From the NCBI RefSeq assembly GCF_914767665.1, contig NC_059502.1, positions 58,448,031 to 58,512,030 of the forward strand: a DNA stretch of 64,000 nt, in the 5' to 3' direction. Shown one piece after another: positions 44,854-57,700 of this stretch (positions are counted from its first letter, which is position 1; each line of letters opens with the position of its first letter). The translations under genes and the position numbers were made by a program. A model generated the notes under the pieces. That model was not told the origin of the DNA and made no database searches. It saw only the letters and a program-made list of their open reading frames with translations. The DNA is from Harmonia axyridis. Taxonomy: Eukaryota > Arthropoda > Insecta > Coleoptera > Coccinellidae.

Positions 44854-45404
44854 TGTTCACTAAGTAATGCAAGATCGAAGATTTCTTAAAAGAATTGACA
44901 AACTTAATTTTGTCAGAAACGTACCCACTTGGACAAAAACAGCCATATCTTTTTTCTTTGAATAACAAATGAGTTATGTGATACCTCTTTGAAATCACTA
45001 TAAAATAGACAATTTATTGGTGTAATGTGCAGCAGTAGCTCGGTACATTTTTTTTCCACTTCGATGGGCTAAACTTCATGAACAAAATAATCCACTACCA
45101 AAATTTCCCATAAAAATATTTCTCATAGCCCCCCTTTAAAATGTTCGGAGGATGTTTTTAATGTAAACGTTAAAACCATTCTTCAGCAATATTTTACTGA
45201 AAAAATTAACCAGAAAAATGTAAAAATGTACCAACAGTAAGGGCAAAACTATTGAAAGGGGCGAAAATTCATTATTTTCAAAAAAAAAAAAATATCTCGA
45301 AAACGGTAAGACTTTTATTATAGGAATTTTGTCATAGCAGGTGGGTTATCCTTTGATCTACATTCTCCCTCGGTTTGACGTGGTCTTTACGGGACACCCT
45401 GTAT

Positions 45405-46049
45405 AGTCCTCCCTCTCCGAATTAGCATAAGGACCACTAGGTCTTAAACTCAGCATTGATATCCTAGAGGATCCTTGAGTGAGTTTTGAAAATTCAATCA
45501 ACTTCAAAGTACTTTCCAGCTCGACCTGTCTCCTGGACGTTTGGTAATCTCCAAAGCATTAACTATAAGTACTTATATGTTCCGTCCAATCAATAACGAG
45601 GTACATTTTTTCTATATGCCCAATTATTATCCTTTCTAATCATCCTGATTCTGCACCTCGCGTTGTACAAAATGAATAATGACGGTGCAACTCAATTTCC
45701 TTACTTTCTGGTTCGACATTGACTTACTTCTCAAGATGAATGGAGAACAGTCTCGCATAAGATCTCGGAATGTGTCCGATTGAAAAAGGCAAAAGAGACC
45801 AGACGAGAAAGTTCAAGTGTGCGATGACTTTGATTTCAATATTTCGTGAGAAGTGAAATCTGTCTTGATAAACGCCTAAAGGTTCTACATCCTCTGAATA
45901 TTTACAATCGTAGCAAAAGAGGAAACTGAATTAATTTACTCTATCCTCCTTCTCACCAAAGCACAACATTCTTAAGTGATTAAAATACAGGATAATTCAA
46001 CTTTAATTAAGTATGGATTATACTTTTGCTAGTTTGAGAGCAATATGTG
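45405..46049. other. Intergenic, nothing recognised
   Basis: No supported feature. Confidence 0.4.
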
Positions 46050-46988
46050 AAGGGTGTTTTTTTTAGGGCTATAGAACTTTAAATTGCAATAAAACAACGA
46101 TGGATTAATCGATTGACATGAATTTTATTTATCCGTAAGATAATTTTGTGGCTTTACATTTTAAATGATTTCTGGCATATGGCCGCCACGGCTGGCTCGG
46201 ATGTAGTCCAATCTGAATGTCCAATTTTCGATTACTTTTTCCAACATTTGTGGCCGTATATCGGCAATAACACGGCGAATGTTGTTTTCCAAATGGTCAA
46301 GGGTTTGTGGCTTATCCGCATAGACATAGACCAATGACTTTACATAGCCCCACACAAAGTAGTCTAGCGGTGTTAAATCACAAGATCTTGGAGGCCAATT
46401 CACAGGTCCAAAACGTGAAATTAGGCGGTCACCAAACGTGTCTTTCAATAAATCGATTGTGGCACGAGCTGTGTGACATGTTGCGCCGTCTTGTTGGAAC
46501 CACAGCTCCTGGACATCATGGTTGTTCAATTCAGGAATGAAAAAGTTAGTAATCATGGCTCTATACCGATCACCATTGACTGTAACGTTCTGGCCATCAT
46601 CGTTTTTGAAGAAGTACCGACCAATGATTCCGCCAGCCCATAAAGCGCACCAAATAGTCAGTTTTTCTGGATGTAACGGTGTTTCGACATACACTTGAGG
46701 ATTAGCTTCACTCCAAATGCGGCAGTTTTGTTTGTTGACGTAGCCATTCAACCAGAAGTGCGCTTCATCGCTAAAATGGACGTAGTGCGCGATACGTATT
46801 CCGCACTGAACCATTATTTTCGAAATAAAATTGCACTATTTGCAAGCGTTGTTCAGGCGTGAGTCTATTCATGATGAATTGCCAAATCAAACCGAGAATA
46901 AATCACTTGAGAGCTATTAAATCGTTAGCTATCTTGAACAGTAATGCCAACTTAAAGTTATATACCTCGAAAAAAAAAACACCCATTA
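46050..46988 (-). mobile_element. Mariner-like element, family A copy 3
   Basis: Ends AGGGTGTTTTTTTTAGGGCT (46051) and, reversed, GGGTGTTTTTTTTTTCGAGG (near 46985). It has the common internal deletion joining the first helix to the catalytic core (TACGTCCATTTTAGCGATG when read on the minus strand). It carries a 6-bp in-frame duplication in the C-terminal part (VYVYADKP instead of VYADKP). Confidence 0.88.
46161..46872 (-). pseudogene. Mariner-like transposase, family A copy 3
   Basis: MNRLTPEQ starts at 46872. The first-helix part runs out of frame into the core, and the 217-residue open frame (46161-46814) holds all three catalytic aspartates: HFSDEAHFWLNGYVNKQ, WFQQDGATCHTARATIDL and RSCDLTPLDYFVWGYVKSLV. 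It stops early at PEII because of a small deletion that creates TAA. Confidence 0.85.
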
Positions 46989-49900
46989 TAATATACCTAT
47001 CTACGGATCAGTATTCATATTCCGAGAGTGAATATATTCATATTTTATTTTTTCTTAAAATTATTTCGGATATACTATTGATAAGGTTAAAAAAACTTTT
47101 TAAATTTAAACCTTATTGCATTTTATTTTAGAGCTCTCGTTCAAAGAACATATCCCTCTATCATTTTTTCACAAAATCTCGAACGATAAAAGGATTAGCA
47201 CACTAATGACGAAACCGTTTTCAAATTCGAATCTGTCCGTCTGTAAACACGATAATTTCGTACAGAAATAAAAAGAAACAGGTTAAATTTTTTTTTATTT
47301 ATGCAAATATTTATTCAAAATGTGAATACAACAATTAGCTCCTGCCTAATTTGCAGGGTAGGTTTGAATCTTGAATGCCGCTGTTAAGTTCTTTAATGGG
47401 AAAAATCCGTAAGAGATAAATATGGCAGTTCGAAATTTCATTTTCCCGTTAATTTCAAAACTGTAGATTCGATCGAGATAACGATTTCAATCTTGCTCAA
47501 AATTTCAGGTTGATAGCTTAACCAGAATTATAGAAAATTCAAGAAGAATATCGAAAAAAAAATACCCAATATTTTCCTTACCACAAAACCGATGGAGTTG
47601 AGATTTTGGGTGTTTACCTATAAAAAATTATTAGTTCAAACTCCGAGTGAAATTTCAAGTAGACCACATCATCAGAACCATAGGAAATTCAAGAGAAATA
47701 TAGAATCAAATTGGGTTGGAATTATCCTTATATTATAGAATAATAATTTCAAACTACGTGCAAAATTTCATTTCGACACCATCATCAGAAGCATAGAAAT
47801 CTCAAAAATATCGAGAAAAATAATAATAATAAATGACTCAATAATTTCGTTAAAATATTTCCGACGTAGTTTAGCTTTTGCAAATAAATATAAAATGAAA
47901 ATTTAGGAAAATTCATGTCAATAGCTGCATCATAAACCACCAGAATGTCGAAAGAAAATTAGTAAAGTCATTAGCGTAATCGTTTTGAGAAAAATATTAC
48001 ACGCCACTGATAAGTGTGAAACAATTGGAATTTAAAAGGTTCAATGATTTAAATGCTTAGAACTACCTTTGAGCAATTTTTTTAGGTTCAATGTTTTCAC
48101 GTAGAAAAAAACTTAAAAACAACTAAGCATTAATCAATAGTAAGAGTAGAAGAGAAAGTTTTGAAGAGTCAACTTCATGACCTCCGAAATCTCCAGATCT
48201 CAATCCAATTCATCACTATGTTTGCATTTTTGTCAACGTTAAAGTGTGCTTTAATACCACAGTTCATCTAGAGGTATGTAGATTCTTTTAAGAATTTAAA
48301 ATATTACGAATGACTCATTTATGAAGCAAAATAGGGAATTAGTAGTATTCACATTATTTCTGAATCAATTTTTTAAGTTTGTTCATTAAAAATTGAGCAC
48401 ACTGTGTGTGCATTATCAATTTTAGTTGATTGTTATAATTCCATGTTCAGAATGATCTAGAATAGTTCATTATACCAATTAGGATTCAGGAATATTGTTT
48501 TATCATTTCCTCTAATAAAACTTTGAAATAATTCGAGGAGTACCTAGTTATTTCTCTTTTGTTCCAATCTCACGCAAAATCGTCTGTTTCGCATTTTATT
48601 AATTATACGGTCCATGAACAACATCTAAATAATTAAATTATTTCAACAATGGTAACTGGCTCTTTAATGCTTTTTAATTACACTATTGTGCACTTACTCT
48701 GCCAAGGCATTGATAATAAGCCGTTCATGCTTGTAAAATATCATTAAGAAGTCGCTTATATCATTTAGAGAAGAAATATTTGTGACTCCTTCGAAATTTC
48801 CACAGTTGATATTATCTAATCCGAATAACTGAAAATTATATCTACACAGTGAACTCCGCCCAATGTTACAGGATTTCCTTCTATCTCACAATGATCAGTA
48901 CTTTTCTCGTTTAGTTTTTAATCCTGCATTACTAAAACCGTAGGTACGTTCTCTTCAAGCTCATTCAGGATTTTATATAACACATAACCATAGAATATTC
49001 TTTCGTCGTAGGTTATTGTTGTTATGCATTTTTAACACCACTTAGATTGAATAAATATAAATTGCTATAGGGATTTTCCGTGATGCATGTAATTCTTTGT
49101 TGCATGTCCGCATAAAAAATTATACTTGTGGTGAGAACTCCACCAAGGTTATTACATGACATGTTTAGGTATATTAAGATCAATAGAATAATGCCGATTG
49201 AAAATCTTCGTCAGATGAGTTTTTACGTTGAGTATTTATTCTGATTTTTTTTTCTCGAAATCATCATGATTTAAATATTGAAAATTCGAGAATATCACAC
49301 AAAAAATGGTGAAAATAACAATATATTGTTTTAAATAATACGTCACTTGAGTTGACTATTTTAAAATTATATAAAACTATATAAATATGCAAATTATTGT
49401 TCTATTTTCCTGCAGTAGCCCAGTAAACTTTTTTCTTTAATAAATTGTTCAAATTTTACGACGAAAAGTATTTTCAATAGTTCAAATTAAAGCATTTTCC
49501 AAAGATTAAGATTCAACAGCATTTTATTGAAAAATGGATAATAAACAGGTAAATTGTGCCCACAATAATTAAAAAACTGCTCAGTGAAGAAAAAATTCAA
49601 TATTTTCATTCGAAAAAATATCTCTAAAGCAATTTGAATTGAATATTTTAAAATTATATAAAACTATATAAAATATGCAAATTATTGTTCTATTGTCCTG
49701 CAGTAGCCCAGTAAACTTTTATTTTTAATAAATTGTTCAAATTTTATTAGGGAAGTATTCTCAATAGTTCAAATGAAAGCAGTTCCCAAAGAAAAAATAT
49801 TTCGAAAGCAATCTGAAGCTTCGTGTTGAATTTCTTGTTGATCGCCTCACAGAACCAGAAAATTTCAAGCAGAAAAAAGAAAACCTGATATGTATTTAAG

Positions 49901-50164
49901 ATACAACAGATTCAACTGATTTGAAATTTTTTATGTTGGTGAAAAATAACCATTTTACGCTTTGTGCAAAATTTCATTTTGAGAATCATCGAAAATTAAA
50001 GTAGTGCCCAATATTTTCATAACAGCATATTGGACTAGGTCGAAATTTATTTCTTAGGTATATGTAAAATAATAACGGATTTTAGGAGTATTGTATTATT
50101 AGATCTCCTCATATAGATAAAAAAGCGGCCAGACAATTCATTATATTAAATCCTATTTTATATA
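46989..50164. other. Long AT-rich intergenic stretch, no gene seen
   Basis: It contains a repeat-like start GAATCTGTCCGTCTGTAAAC near 47225 and a direct duplication at 49356-49791 (see separate entry). No ORF worth reporting and no RNA gene recognised. Confidence 0.45.
49356..49791. repeat. Imperfect direct duplication, about 150 bp, 289-bp spacing
   Basis: 49356-49504 and 49645-49791 share long identical stretches such as TATGCAAATTATTGTTCTAT and CCTGCAGTAGCCCAGTAAAC, with small differences at AT tracts. The spacer after the first copy resembles the arms of the lineage D element (TGCAGTAGC..GTA...TTTTTT), so this may be a tandemly duplicated transposon relic. Confidence 0.7.
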
Positions 50165-51145
50165 ATAAATTTTTATGATCTTTAAAAGGGGGTGAATGAA
50201 TGAGTACTTAAAAACTCTTCTTGTTGAATACGAAGGTATTAAATCCTTCCCTTTTTTTGCAACTTTGGGGGTTCCACAAGGGCCTATTTTAGTACCTCTT
50301 CTATTTGCGTTTCAGAGTTGACTGAAACTCTCTTGTGAGGATGATCTGAAAAGTTTCAGGCAAATAAAAACTTATTGCTTGACTTTGCAGAATGGTCTCA
50401 TTAAGCTGTGTGAGTTTTGTACTAAAAATAAAATATCTCTTAATTCAAACAAATGCCAAATCATGACATTCATAAGAAAGCTGGATTAAATTGTAAATGT
50501 TATGAGCTGTATGTTTCAGTGGTAGCTAGAGTAGATGAAGCTAGAGACTTAGAATTTTTTTTTATCAGAAACTTACTTTTCTTGATATAAAAGAGATTTA
50601 ACAGCTGGTGCCATAAAAATACTAGGCTTCAAGATTAGAAATTTTCAAGTTAAAATCCTTATCACTCACAATAAATTGATTATATTTAAACAGTGCAGAA
50701 GAATTTTCTCTTTTAGATGGCTTCGAATTCGTTTCTCTTAGAAATGGTTAATTAAATGATTTGGTCTTTATCTATAAAATAGTATATAATCAGGTTGATT
50801 CATCAGCTTTGCTCGCATCATTGCAATTTAGTGTTCCACGTTTTCAATCAAGATCGCAGGTGGCATTTTACATTGACGTACCAAATATGCATCATCACTT
50901 ATTGTCCGCTTACCACAATGTGTAGAAGCTATAATATTTTGAGGAATGTAGATATATTTTTTCTTTCATTGTCTCAATTCAGGAACTCCGTTAAACGAGT
51001 AATAATAAATTAGATAGTCTTTTTTGTTCGTTAGCAGTGAAATTATATTTCTAAAATTTTGTTTTTGTTTAATGGCTTAATATATATCTTTTGTTCATTT
51101 AGTTCCACCTTTAATTAATCCTATTGGATATGTATTTCTGAGTAA
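50165..51145 (+). pseudogene. Degenerate LINE relic
   Basis: The plus strand contains TLGVPQGPILVPLLF near 50265-50310, the reverse-transcriptase GVPQG motif. Downstream fragments suggest the palm and thumb (NKISLNSNKCQIMTFIRK, 50425-50485). All frames are broken by stops and nothing upstream is recognisable. The 3' portion ends near TGAGTAAATAAACAAATGAA (51140). Confidence 0.6.
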
Positions 51146-51934
51146 ATAAACAAATGAAAGCTTCTGTCACCAAGTCAGTGCTTTTATGAATTTTTATATT
51201 TATTATCCTCTAATAAGATCGAACTATAGTCTAGATGGATATTGATTGATGGATAAATATTGAATGAAATATTATTATTGAATTGAAATAGTAAGCCAAA
51301 TTGCTATCCATTAGCCATATGCGATATTAAAAATACTATTTGAATGACCAGAAAATTTAAGCATTAGTTCTTGCAGTCTGAAGGTGAAGGTCTTCATTCT
51401 ACTTACATAAAAATCGAATATATGGCACAAATACGATGGATTATTGGATTTTATGACACAAAATCAATATATGTAAATAGGTAGGTGGACAACTTAGCTA
51501 TGATAAGGCGATTCCATTCATGAATCAGAATTAAAATTCTTGAATATGCAGTTATAAGTACATCTCATCTCACAAGCTGCTCAAGATTGTTTTATCAAGT
51601 TACGCAAACGCAGATCGACATAAATGATTACATGAGATCAGTAACGACGACAAAGAGATCTGAAAAAACACCACGCGACCGTTGGTTGGAAATGAAGCTG
51701 AATTCATTAAAATAAATCACTAGTTGATGATATTACCGGTTCTGTGGAGTGCCCGAGGTATATAAAATAATAACAAGAATTTAAATGGGTGAGGCCTGAC
51801 ATGGTAATACCTGCAGACCAACTTCAACGGTCTGGAATAAATCAAACGCGAAAAGAGGTAAGAAATATCGAACAGGAGATGTATCCGTTGTGATTTGCTG
51901 AAATTTAATTTTTACATGGAATAATCTTCTTCAA
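51146..51934. other. Intergenic, nothing recognised
   Basis: No supported feature. Confidence 0.4.
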
Positions 51935-52765
51935 GGTGAATTTTTCTTTCGATGGTCGTTTTTTGTGATCACTTCTACGAGAAATAACACGATCAGGAGA
52001 CTTTTCTTGCAAAATTATGATTTTTTCGTTGCTTGTGTGGCACGTAGCGCCGTCTTGAAAGTAAATATCATCCACATCAATATTTTCCAATTAGGCCCAT
52101 AAAAAATTATCATAACTCGCTAGCGCAATGCTTGTCACAGCCTCATTGTTGAATTAGTAAGGTCCAATATTCACACCACCATTTCAAAACCGCACAAAAC
52201 TGATGGAGAGGCTCTTTATTATTGGATTTTCCGAGCCCCAAAAGCGACAATTCTGCTTATCAACGTAGCCTCCGAGGTGACTCTGGGCCTCATCACTGAA
52301 GATGAAAATCCAGATCATTTTGATGCATTTCAAGAACCCAATCAGCTAAGAAACGACATTGCTGATGATCGACCGAATTGAGTTCTTGTATTTACTAAAA
52401 TTCAAAAGCCTTAAGACCGGAGTCTTTTTGCAAACTACGGTGTGCTTCATTTATGGAATGTCCAATTCCCAAGATCGATGAGGAATCGACAAACCAGGGT
52501 TTTCGTCAACACAACGGACTATACCAGCAAACTAGCCATATTCTGAGTTCTTATAAGCGACGCACACGGTTTCTATTCTTCACATCATCAACTTGTCTCA
52601 TGAGCTCAAATTTTTCTACCAGTTTCACTATATTGCTGGTCGAGAATAGTACTTTTGTAAACTGTAGCTGCAAAATTTTCACTATTCTTGTAGTGAATTT
52701 CAACATTTTGAATGCGTTATTGAAGCGTGTATAGTTCCATTTATAGTAATGACGTAGTTTTTCTC
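51935..52765 (-). mobile_element. Mariner-like element, family B copy 7 (decayed)
   Basis: Minus-strand fragments in several frames include VEKFELMRQVDDVKNRNRVR (52555-52620), a HILHKDLG-like region, EATLISRIVAFGAR (52230-52290) and YFQDGATCHTSNEKIII (52010-52060). So the N-terminal domain, linker and the block with the second catalytic aspartate can all be traced in order, unlike the other B copies. Many stops and frameshifts are present. No clear inverted repeats at the ends. Confidence 0.7.
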
Positions 52766-52855
52766 TAATTCTGTGGCTAATCCATCCATTCTGCCACATC
52801 TTGCAGAACAAAATTGTGGGAGAATATCTCAGATTCGCACAGATGTCATAGTTAT

Positions 52856-53783
52856 ACAGGGTGTTTTTTTAGAGCTATAGAACTTTAAATTGCAATAAAA
52901 CAACGATGGATTATTCGATTGACATGAATTTTATTTATCCGCAAGATAATCTTGTGGCATTACATTTTGAATATGATTTCTGACATATGACCGCCACGGC
53001 TGGTTCGGATGTAGTGCAATCTGGACGTCCAATTTTCGATGACTTTTTCCAACATTTGTGGCCGTATATCGGCAATAACACGGCGAATGTTGTCTTCCAA
53101 ATGGTCAAGGGTTTGTGGCTTATCCGCATAGACCAATGACTTTACATAGCCCAACAGAAAGTAGTCTAGCGGTGTTAAATCACAAGATCTTGTAGGCCAA
53201 TTCACAGGTCCAAAACGTGAAATTAGGCGGTCACCAAACGTGTCTTTCAATAAATCGATTGTGGCACGCGCTGTGCGATATGTTGCGCCGTCTTGTTGAA
53301 ACCATAGCTCCTGGACATCATGGTTGTTCAATTCAGAAATGAAAATGTTAGTAATCATGGCTCTATACCGATCACCATTGACTGTAACGTTCTGGCCATC
53401 ATCGTTTTTGAAGAAGTACGGACCAATGATTCCACCAGGCCATAAAGCGCACCAAACAGTCAGTTTTTCTGGATGTAACGGTGTTTCGACATACACTTGA
53501 GGATTAGCTTCACTCCAAATGCGGCAGTTTTGTTTGTTGACGTAGCCATTCAACCAGAAGTGCGCTTCATCGCTAATGGACGTAGTGCGCGATACGTTTT
53601 CCGCACAGAACCATTATTTTCGAAATGAAATTGCACTATTTTCAAGCGTTGTTCAGGTGTGAGTCTATTCATGATGAATTGCCAAACCAAAATGAGAATA
53701 AATCACTTGACAGCTGTTAAATCGGTCGCCATCTTGAACAGCAATGCCAAGTTAAAGTTATATACCTCGAAAAAAACACCCTA
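52856..53783 (-). mobile_element. Mariner-like element, family A copy 4
   Basis: The left end is ACAGGGTGTTTTTTTAGAGC (52856). The right end, reversed, is AGGGTGTTTTTTTCGAGGTA (53783). Both run into ACTTTAA..TTG blocks and sit next to TA. It has the same internal deletion as copies 1, 3 and 5 (TACGTCCATTAGCGATGAAG on the minus strand). Confidence 0.9.
52960..53672 (-). pseudogene. Mariner-like transposase, family A copy 4
   Basis: MNRLTPEQRLKIVQFHFENN starts at 53672. After the deletion junction the 197-residue frame (52960-53553) has WLNGYVNKQNCRIW, WFQQDGATYRTARATIDLLK and RSCDLTPLDYFLLGYVKSLV. The third-block proline pair (WPPRS) is WPTRS here. The first catalytic aspartate codon is present at the junction but out of frame with the start. 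Confidence 0.85.
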
Positions 53784-54425
53784 TATTTTATTATTATATG
53801 TTGGTACTCGAAACTCTTCTGTCACAGATTCATGTATTATCTGTCAAATTTGTGATACCGAAAACAGTTCTGCCAACCAATTTTCTTCAATGCAAAAATT
53901 ACTAAACGATATTTAATGGAAATATTCTACTCTACATTCTACAATTCTTTCATATTGATATTTCAAGTTTCTAGGTACAAGGCGTTCGGTAGTTACCGTA
54001 TTCATGTCTGGCCGGACGGATACAATCGAATTTGAGTACAGATTCGACATCAGCGACTCAAATCTCATCATTCGAGACCATCTCCGGGTCAAAATTCAAA
54101 AAACTAATTTTGATAAAATGACAGAATGAAACTAAAAAAAGAAACAAATTAAGATAAAAGAATATTATTTTCTTTTCGTACGGAATATATCGATTCTACT
54201 CATGAGCAAACAACTACAAGAGTAGTACCATATTCGCTAGAAAAAGCGCTCAAAAGTATTGAGACTTGAATGGGTATTTAAATTCATCTATAATAATCTG
54301 CATTATTTATAGCCAGAGTATATAATTATCTATTGAGTAACGTTTTCTTGGTGCATCTTTCATTTTCTTTCTCATTCTTTTCCATCAATTGCATATATCA
54401 TTGACTTTCGAGGAATTTTAGATTA
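53784..54425. other. Intergenic, dispersed repeat
   Basis: 53985-54115 resembles 39345-39480 (ATGTCTGGCCGGACGGATAC against ACGTCCGGTCGGAAGAATAT). The rest is AT-rich and without genes. Confidence 0.4.
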
Positions 54426-54446
54426 TCAATCAATCAATCAATCAAT
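54426..54446. repeat. (TCAA)5 LINE tail
   Basis: Tandem tetranucleotide at the 3' end of the LINE. Confidence 0.9.
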
Positions 54447-54732
54447 GTTATTTATTTTACCAAATTCAGTACAATAATTTTCAAGAAATACTGTCAATTA
54501 AACCAATGGTTTGTGCCTGACAGTAACAATCATTACATCTAAACAGTTTCAAAATCAACAAATATACATGAATATACATATATATATATTTTCATTTCAC
54601 TAGCTCATAATTATACACACATATTCTCCTATTTATTATTTCCTTTTTTTATTATTTTCTCCCCATTTTATTGATTCCCCCCTATTTTTGTTCCTCCCCC
54701 TATCGACAGAGATGAATGCAGCACAGTACAAC

Positions 54733-57700
54733 TCAAGAATTAAGAATTGTGTTTTTTATTTTTCTGACAAAATGTCTGAGGTCACTTACACGCTTTATCT
54801 CCTGAGGTAAGGCGTTGTATAATCGTATACCTACGTGTGAGGCATGTTTTTGAGAAATTGTTTTCTGTATTTTCGGCGTTTTTATTTGATTTTGGGATTG
54901 ACTTCTTGTGCTATAAGTATGCTCATACCTTACATAATCTACACGGTGTTTATATATCATCAACAGAGCATTTTTGTGGAATAATTGTCCAATTGTGTAC
55001 ACTTTAGCTTCATTGAATAGAGAGTGAGAGGGGTATAAACGATCTTTTTTCATTATTATCCTCAGAATGAATTTCTGAGTGGTTTCCAAACTTTCGAGAT
55101 GAGTTCTATAAGCTGCCCCCCAACCAACTATACCATATTCCAAAATTGACTGCGCTAACGCAAAATAAATTGTAAATATTGTTCGTTGTGATAATATATT
55201 GACTAACAGTTTGAATTTTGGTAATGTACACCTAAGTAATTTTACTATATGTTTAATATGCTCATCCCATCGTAGCAATCGGTCTATGTACACGCCCAAG
55301 TATTTTATCTTACTGGCTTCTTCGATAAAATTCCGACAATCGCAATTATGGTCACAGTTCTTTTTCTTATGTATTTTAATGGTTTTTATATTTGGATAAG
55401 TAGACTCCGTCAACGTAAAAGTGATAAATTTCGTTTTCTGAATATTTAAAGTTAACAAAATATTTTCCATTTCCCTACAAATAACTGCCAACCCCTCCTC
55501 AGCTTTTTTAGTGACTGATTCCCACGTATCATCCACGAATATATATGAGGTATCATCTGCATAGGCCACAACTTTGGTATCCGAATCAAATTTTAACGTT
55601 AGTATTTCATTAATATATATATTGAATAACAAGGGTCCCAGGACTGTACCCTGAGGAACACCGTAGTTGATTATCTTTGCATTACTCTTCACATTATTGA
55701 CTTTTACTATCTGAGTTCGATCTTTCAAATATGTTCTGATTAGGTCAGCAGCTATACCTCTAACACCGTACTGCTCAAGTTTCTCAAGTAAAATGTCGTG
55801 AGAGACCGTATCGAATGCCTTTTCCAAGTCTACAAACATTGCGATTACCTTCTTGTTTCTATCGATAGACTCGTATACAGTTTTTGTGACTTCGAAGATG
55901 GCATCACTGGTACTAACTCCAGTCCTGAACCCGAATTGTCTATCTGATAGTATTTTATGTTTATCAAAGAATTCAGTAATCCTTGTTTTGAGACATTTTT
56001 CAAAAACCTTAGCTATGACACCTATTACAGATATGGGTCGATAATTTCCGACATCAACCTTAGATCCCTTTTTAAAAATTGGAGAAACAATGCTCTGCTT
56101 GAATACTGTCGGAAATTCGCCCTTCATCATAGACAAATTCAAGATATATTCTAGGGGTTTCAAAATTTGAGAGGCTATTTGCTTAAGAGTATTTGGTTGA
56201 ATGGCATCTGGGCCTGGGGCGGCATTGGCTCTAAGCGATTGAATTTGATTAAATATCTCTCTTTCAGTTATTGGCGACAAAAATAATGATTGTTTGACCC
56301 ATTTATGTTTGATATTTGAGTATGTTGATTTATTAGATTTTTTAATTTTCTCGGCCATATTTGCTCCAATACCACAAAAATAAGTATTAAAATGATTTGA
56401 AATATCAAAATGGTCAGTAATTTGGTCTCCGTCATTGTTTACCACTTTTTCTATCTTCATTTCTCTTTTACTTTCTCTACCTGTTGCCTGATTCACAATC
56501 CGCCACAATTTTCCGACATTGTTAAAACTTTCATCTAATTGGCTCTTATAATAAAAATTTTTTGCATTTCTAATTAACACATTCAACATATTTCTATATT
56601 TCCTCAATTTCTCCTTCAGTTCCAGATTGTTAATATCCCGACTATATTCTCGATACATTTTTTCACGTTTTCTTATCGAGACTACAAGACCGAAAGACAT
56701 CCAGGGTTTAAGTGACCTATGTTTTTTTTTTATCGTGACTTTTTTTGCAACCGTGGAATCATTTATATGTTTCAATAAGATCGACAAGAAAATCTCCGTT
56801 GAATCATTAACTGACTCATTTTTATATAAACACTCCCAGTTTTGAGAGTTCAGTTTAGAACGCAATGATTCATAATTAATCTTCCTAACGATTTTATGTT
56901 CCGGTAAAAGTTCATGCGTGTCCTGCAAATCGCTCCCATAAAGTTTCAAAAATATGGGAAAATGATCAGTAATATGATATTTAAGAACAGCAAATTCGAT
57001 TTTGTCACAACTGCCACTGGAACATTTTACAAAAAAGTGATCCAGGCACGCATTACCCCTAGTGGGTGTGGAAAGATAGTAAACAAAATTGTATGTATGC
57101 AAGATGTTTAAATAGTGATTTGTGTCCGACGAAAGAGGGTCGAGTATGTTGATGTTAATATCCCCCGTGAAAATAGTAGTGTTACTCTTCTCTAGGTGTT
57201 CTCGCAGAACCTCCGATAAGTCGGCAAAAAACAAATCTATATCCGTTGATGGAGGTCTGTATAGAGCAAAAATATCATAATTTAATGATTTTTTGGAGCA
57301 GGATATTTTCATGAAAACTATCTGTTGTTTTTTGATCAATGTAACCGTATGTGAAATATTTTCTTTGATAAATGCGATAGTACCATCGTTTTGGTTATAT
57401 TTTGAACCACTATAATAAACAATATATCCTGGTATACTTAAAACATTCAAATCATCCACCTGCCAAGTTTCCGATAGAATTAAAATATCATATCTGGATT
57501 TTATTTGTTCCAGTAATATGAGAAAATCGTCAAGATTCTTCGATATACTCCTTATATTCAAATGACATACACTTACATAACAGGCCTCATCCGACAAAAC
57601 ATTCCCATTCAATTCATCAACCGAATCAAGCTCAAAAGTGACCGTGCTACACTCATTCTCTGTCAAAATTTCAACTTCCTCAATATTCAAAATGCAGTTG

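Larger units (their letters stand above)
43462..45404. mobile_element. Inverted-dimer transposon (1.9-kb palindrome) with transposase remains
   Basis: It begins TACAGGGTGTCCCGTAAAGA and ends with the exact inverse TCTTTACGGGACACCCTGTA. Bases 43462-44150 are the near-perfect reverse complement of about 44715-45404. A second inverted repeat of about 59 bp per arm (44192-44250 and 44263-44321) lies in the middle. Both halves contain the same transposase sequence. The right half (minus strand) is longer; the left half has lost about 370 bp between GGGTACATGAA and ACCTGAATCC. The structure is two copies of one element joined tail to tail. Confidence 0.85.

Noticed and set aside
54426..54446. (TCAA) run as a telomere-like or satellite repeat
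   Set aside because: Only five units, placed exactly at the LINE 3' end, so it is best read as the retrotransposon tail.
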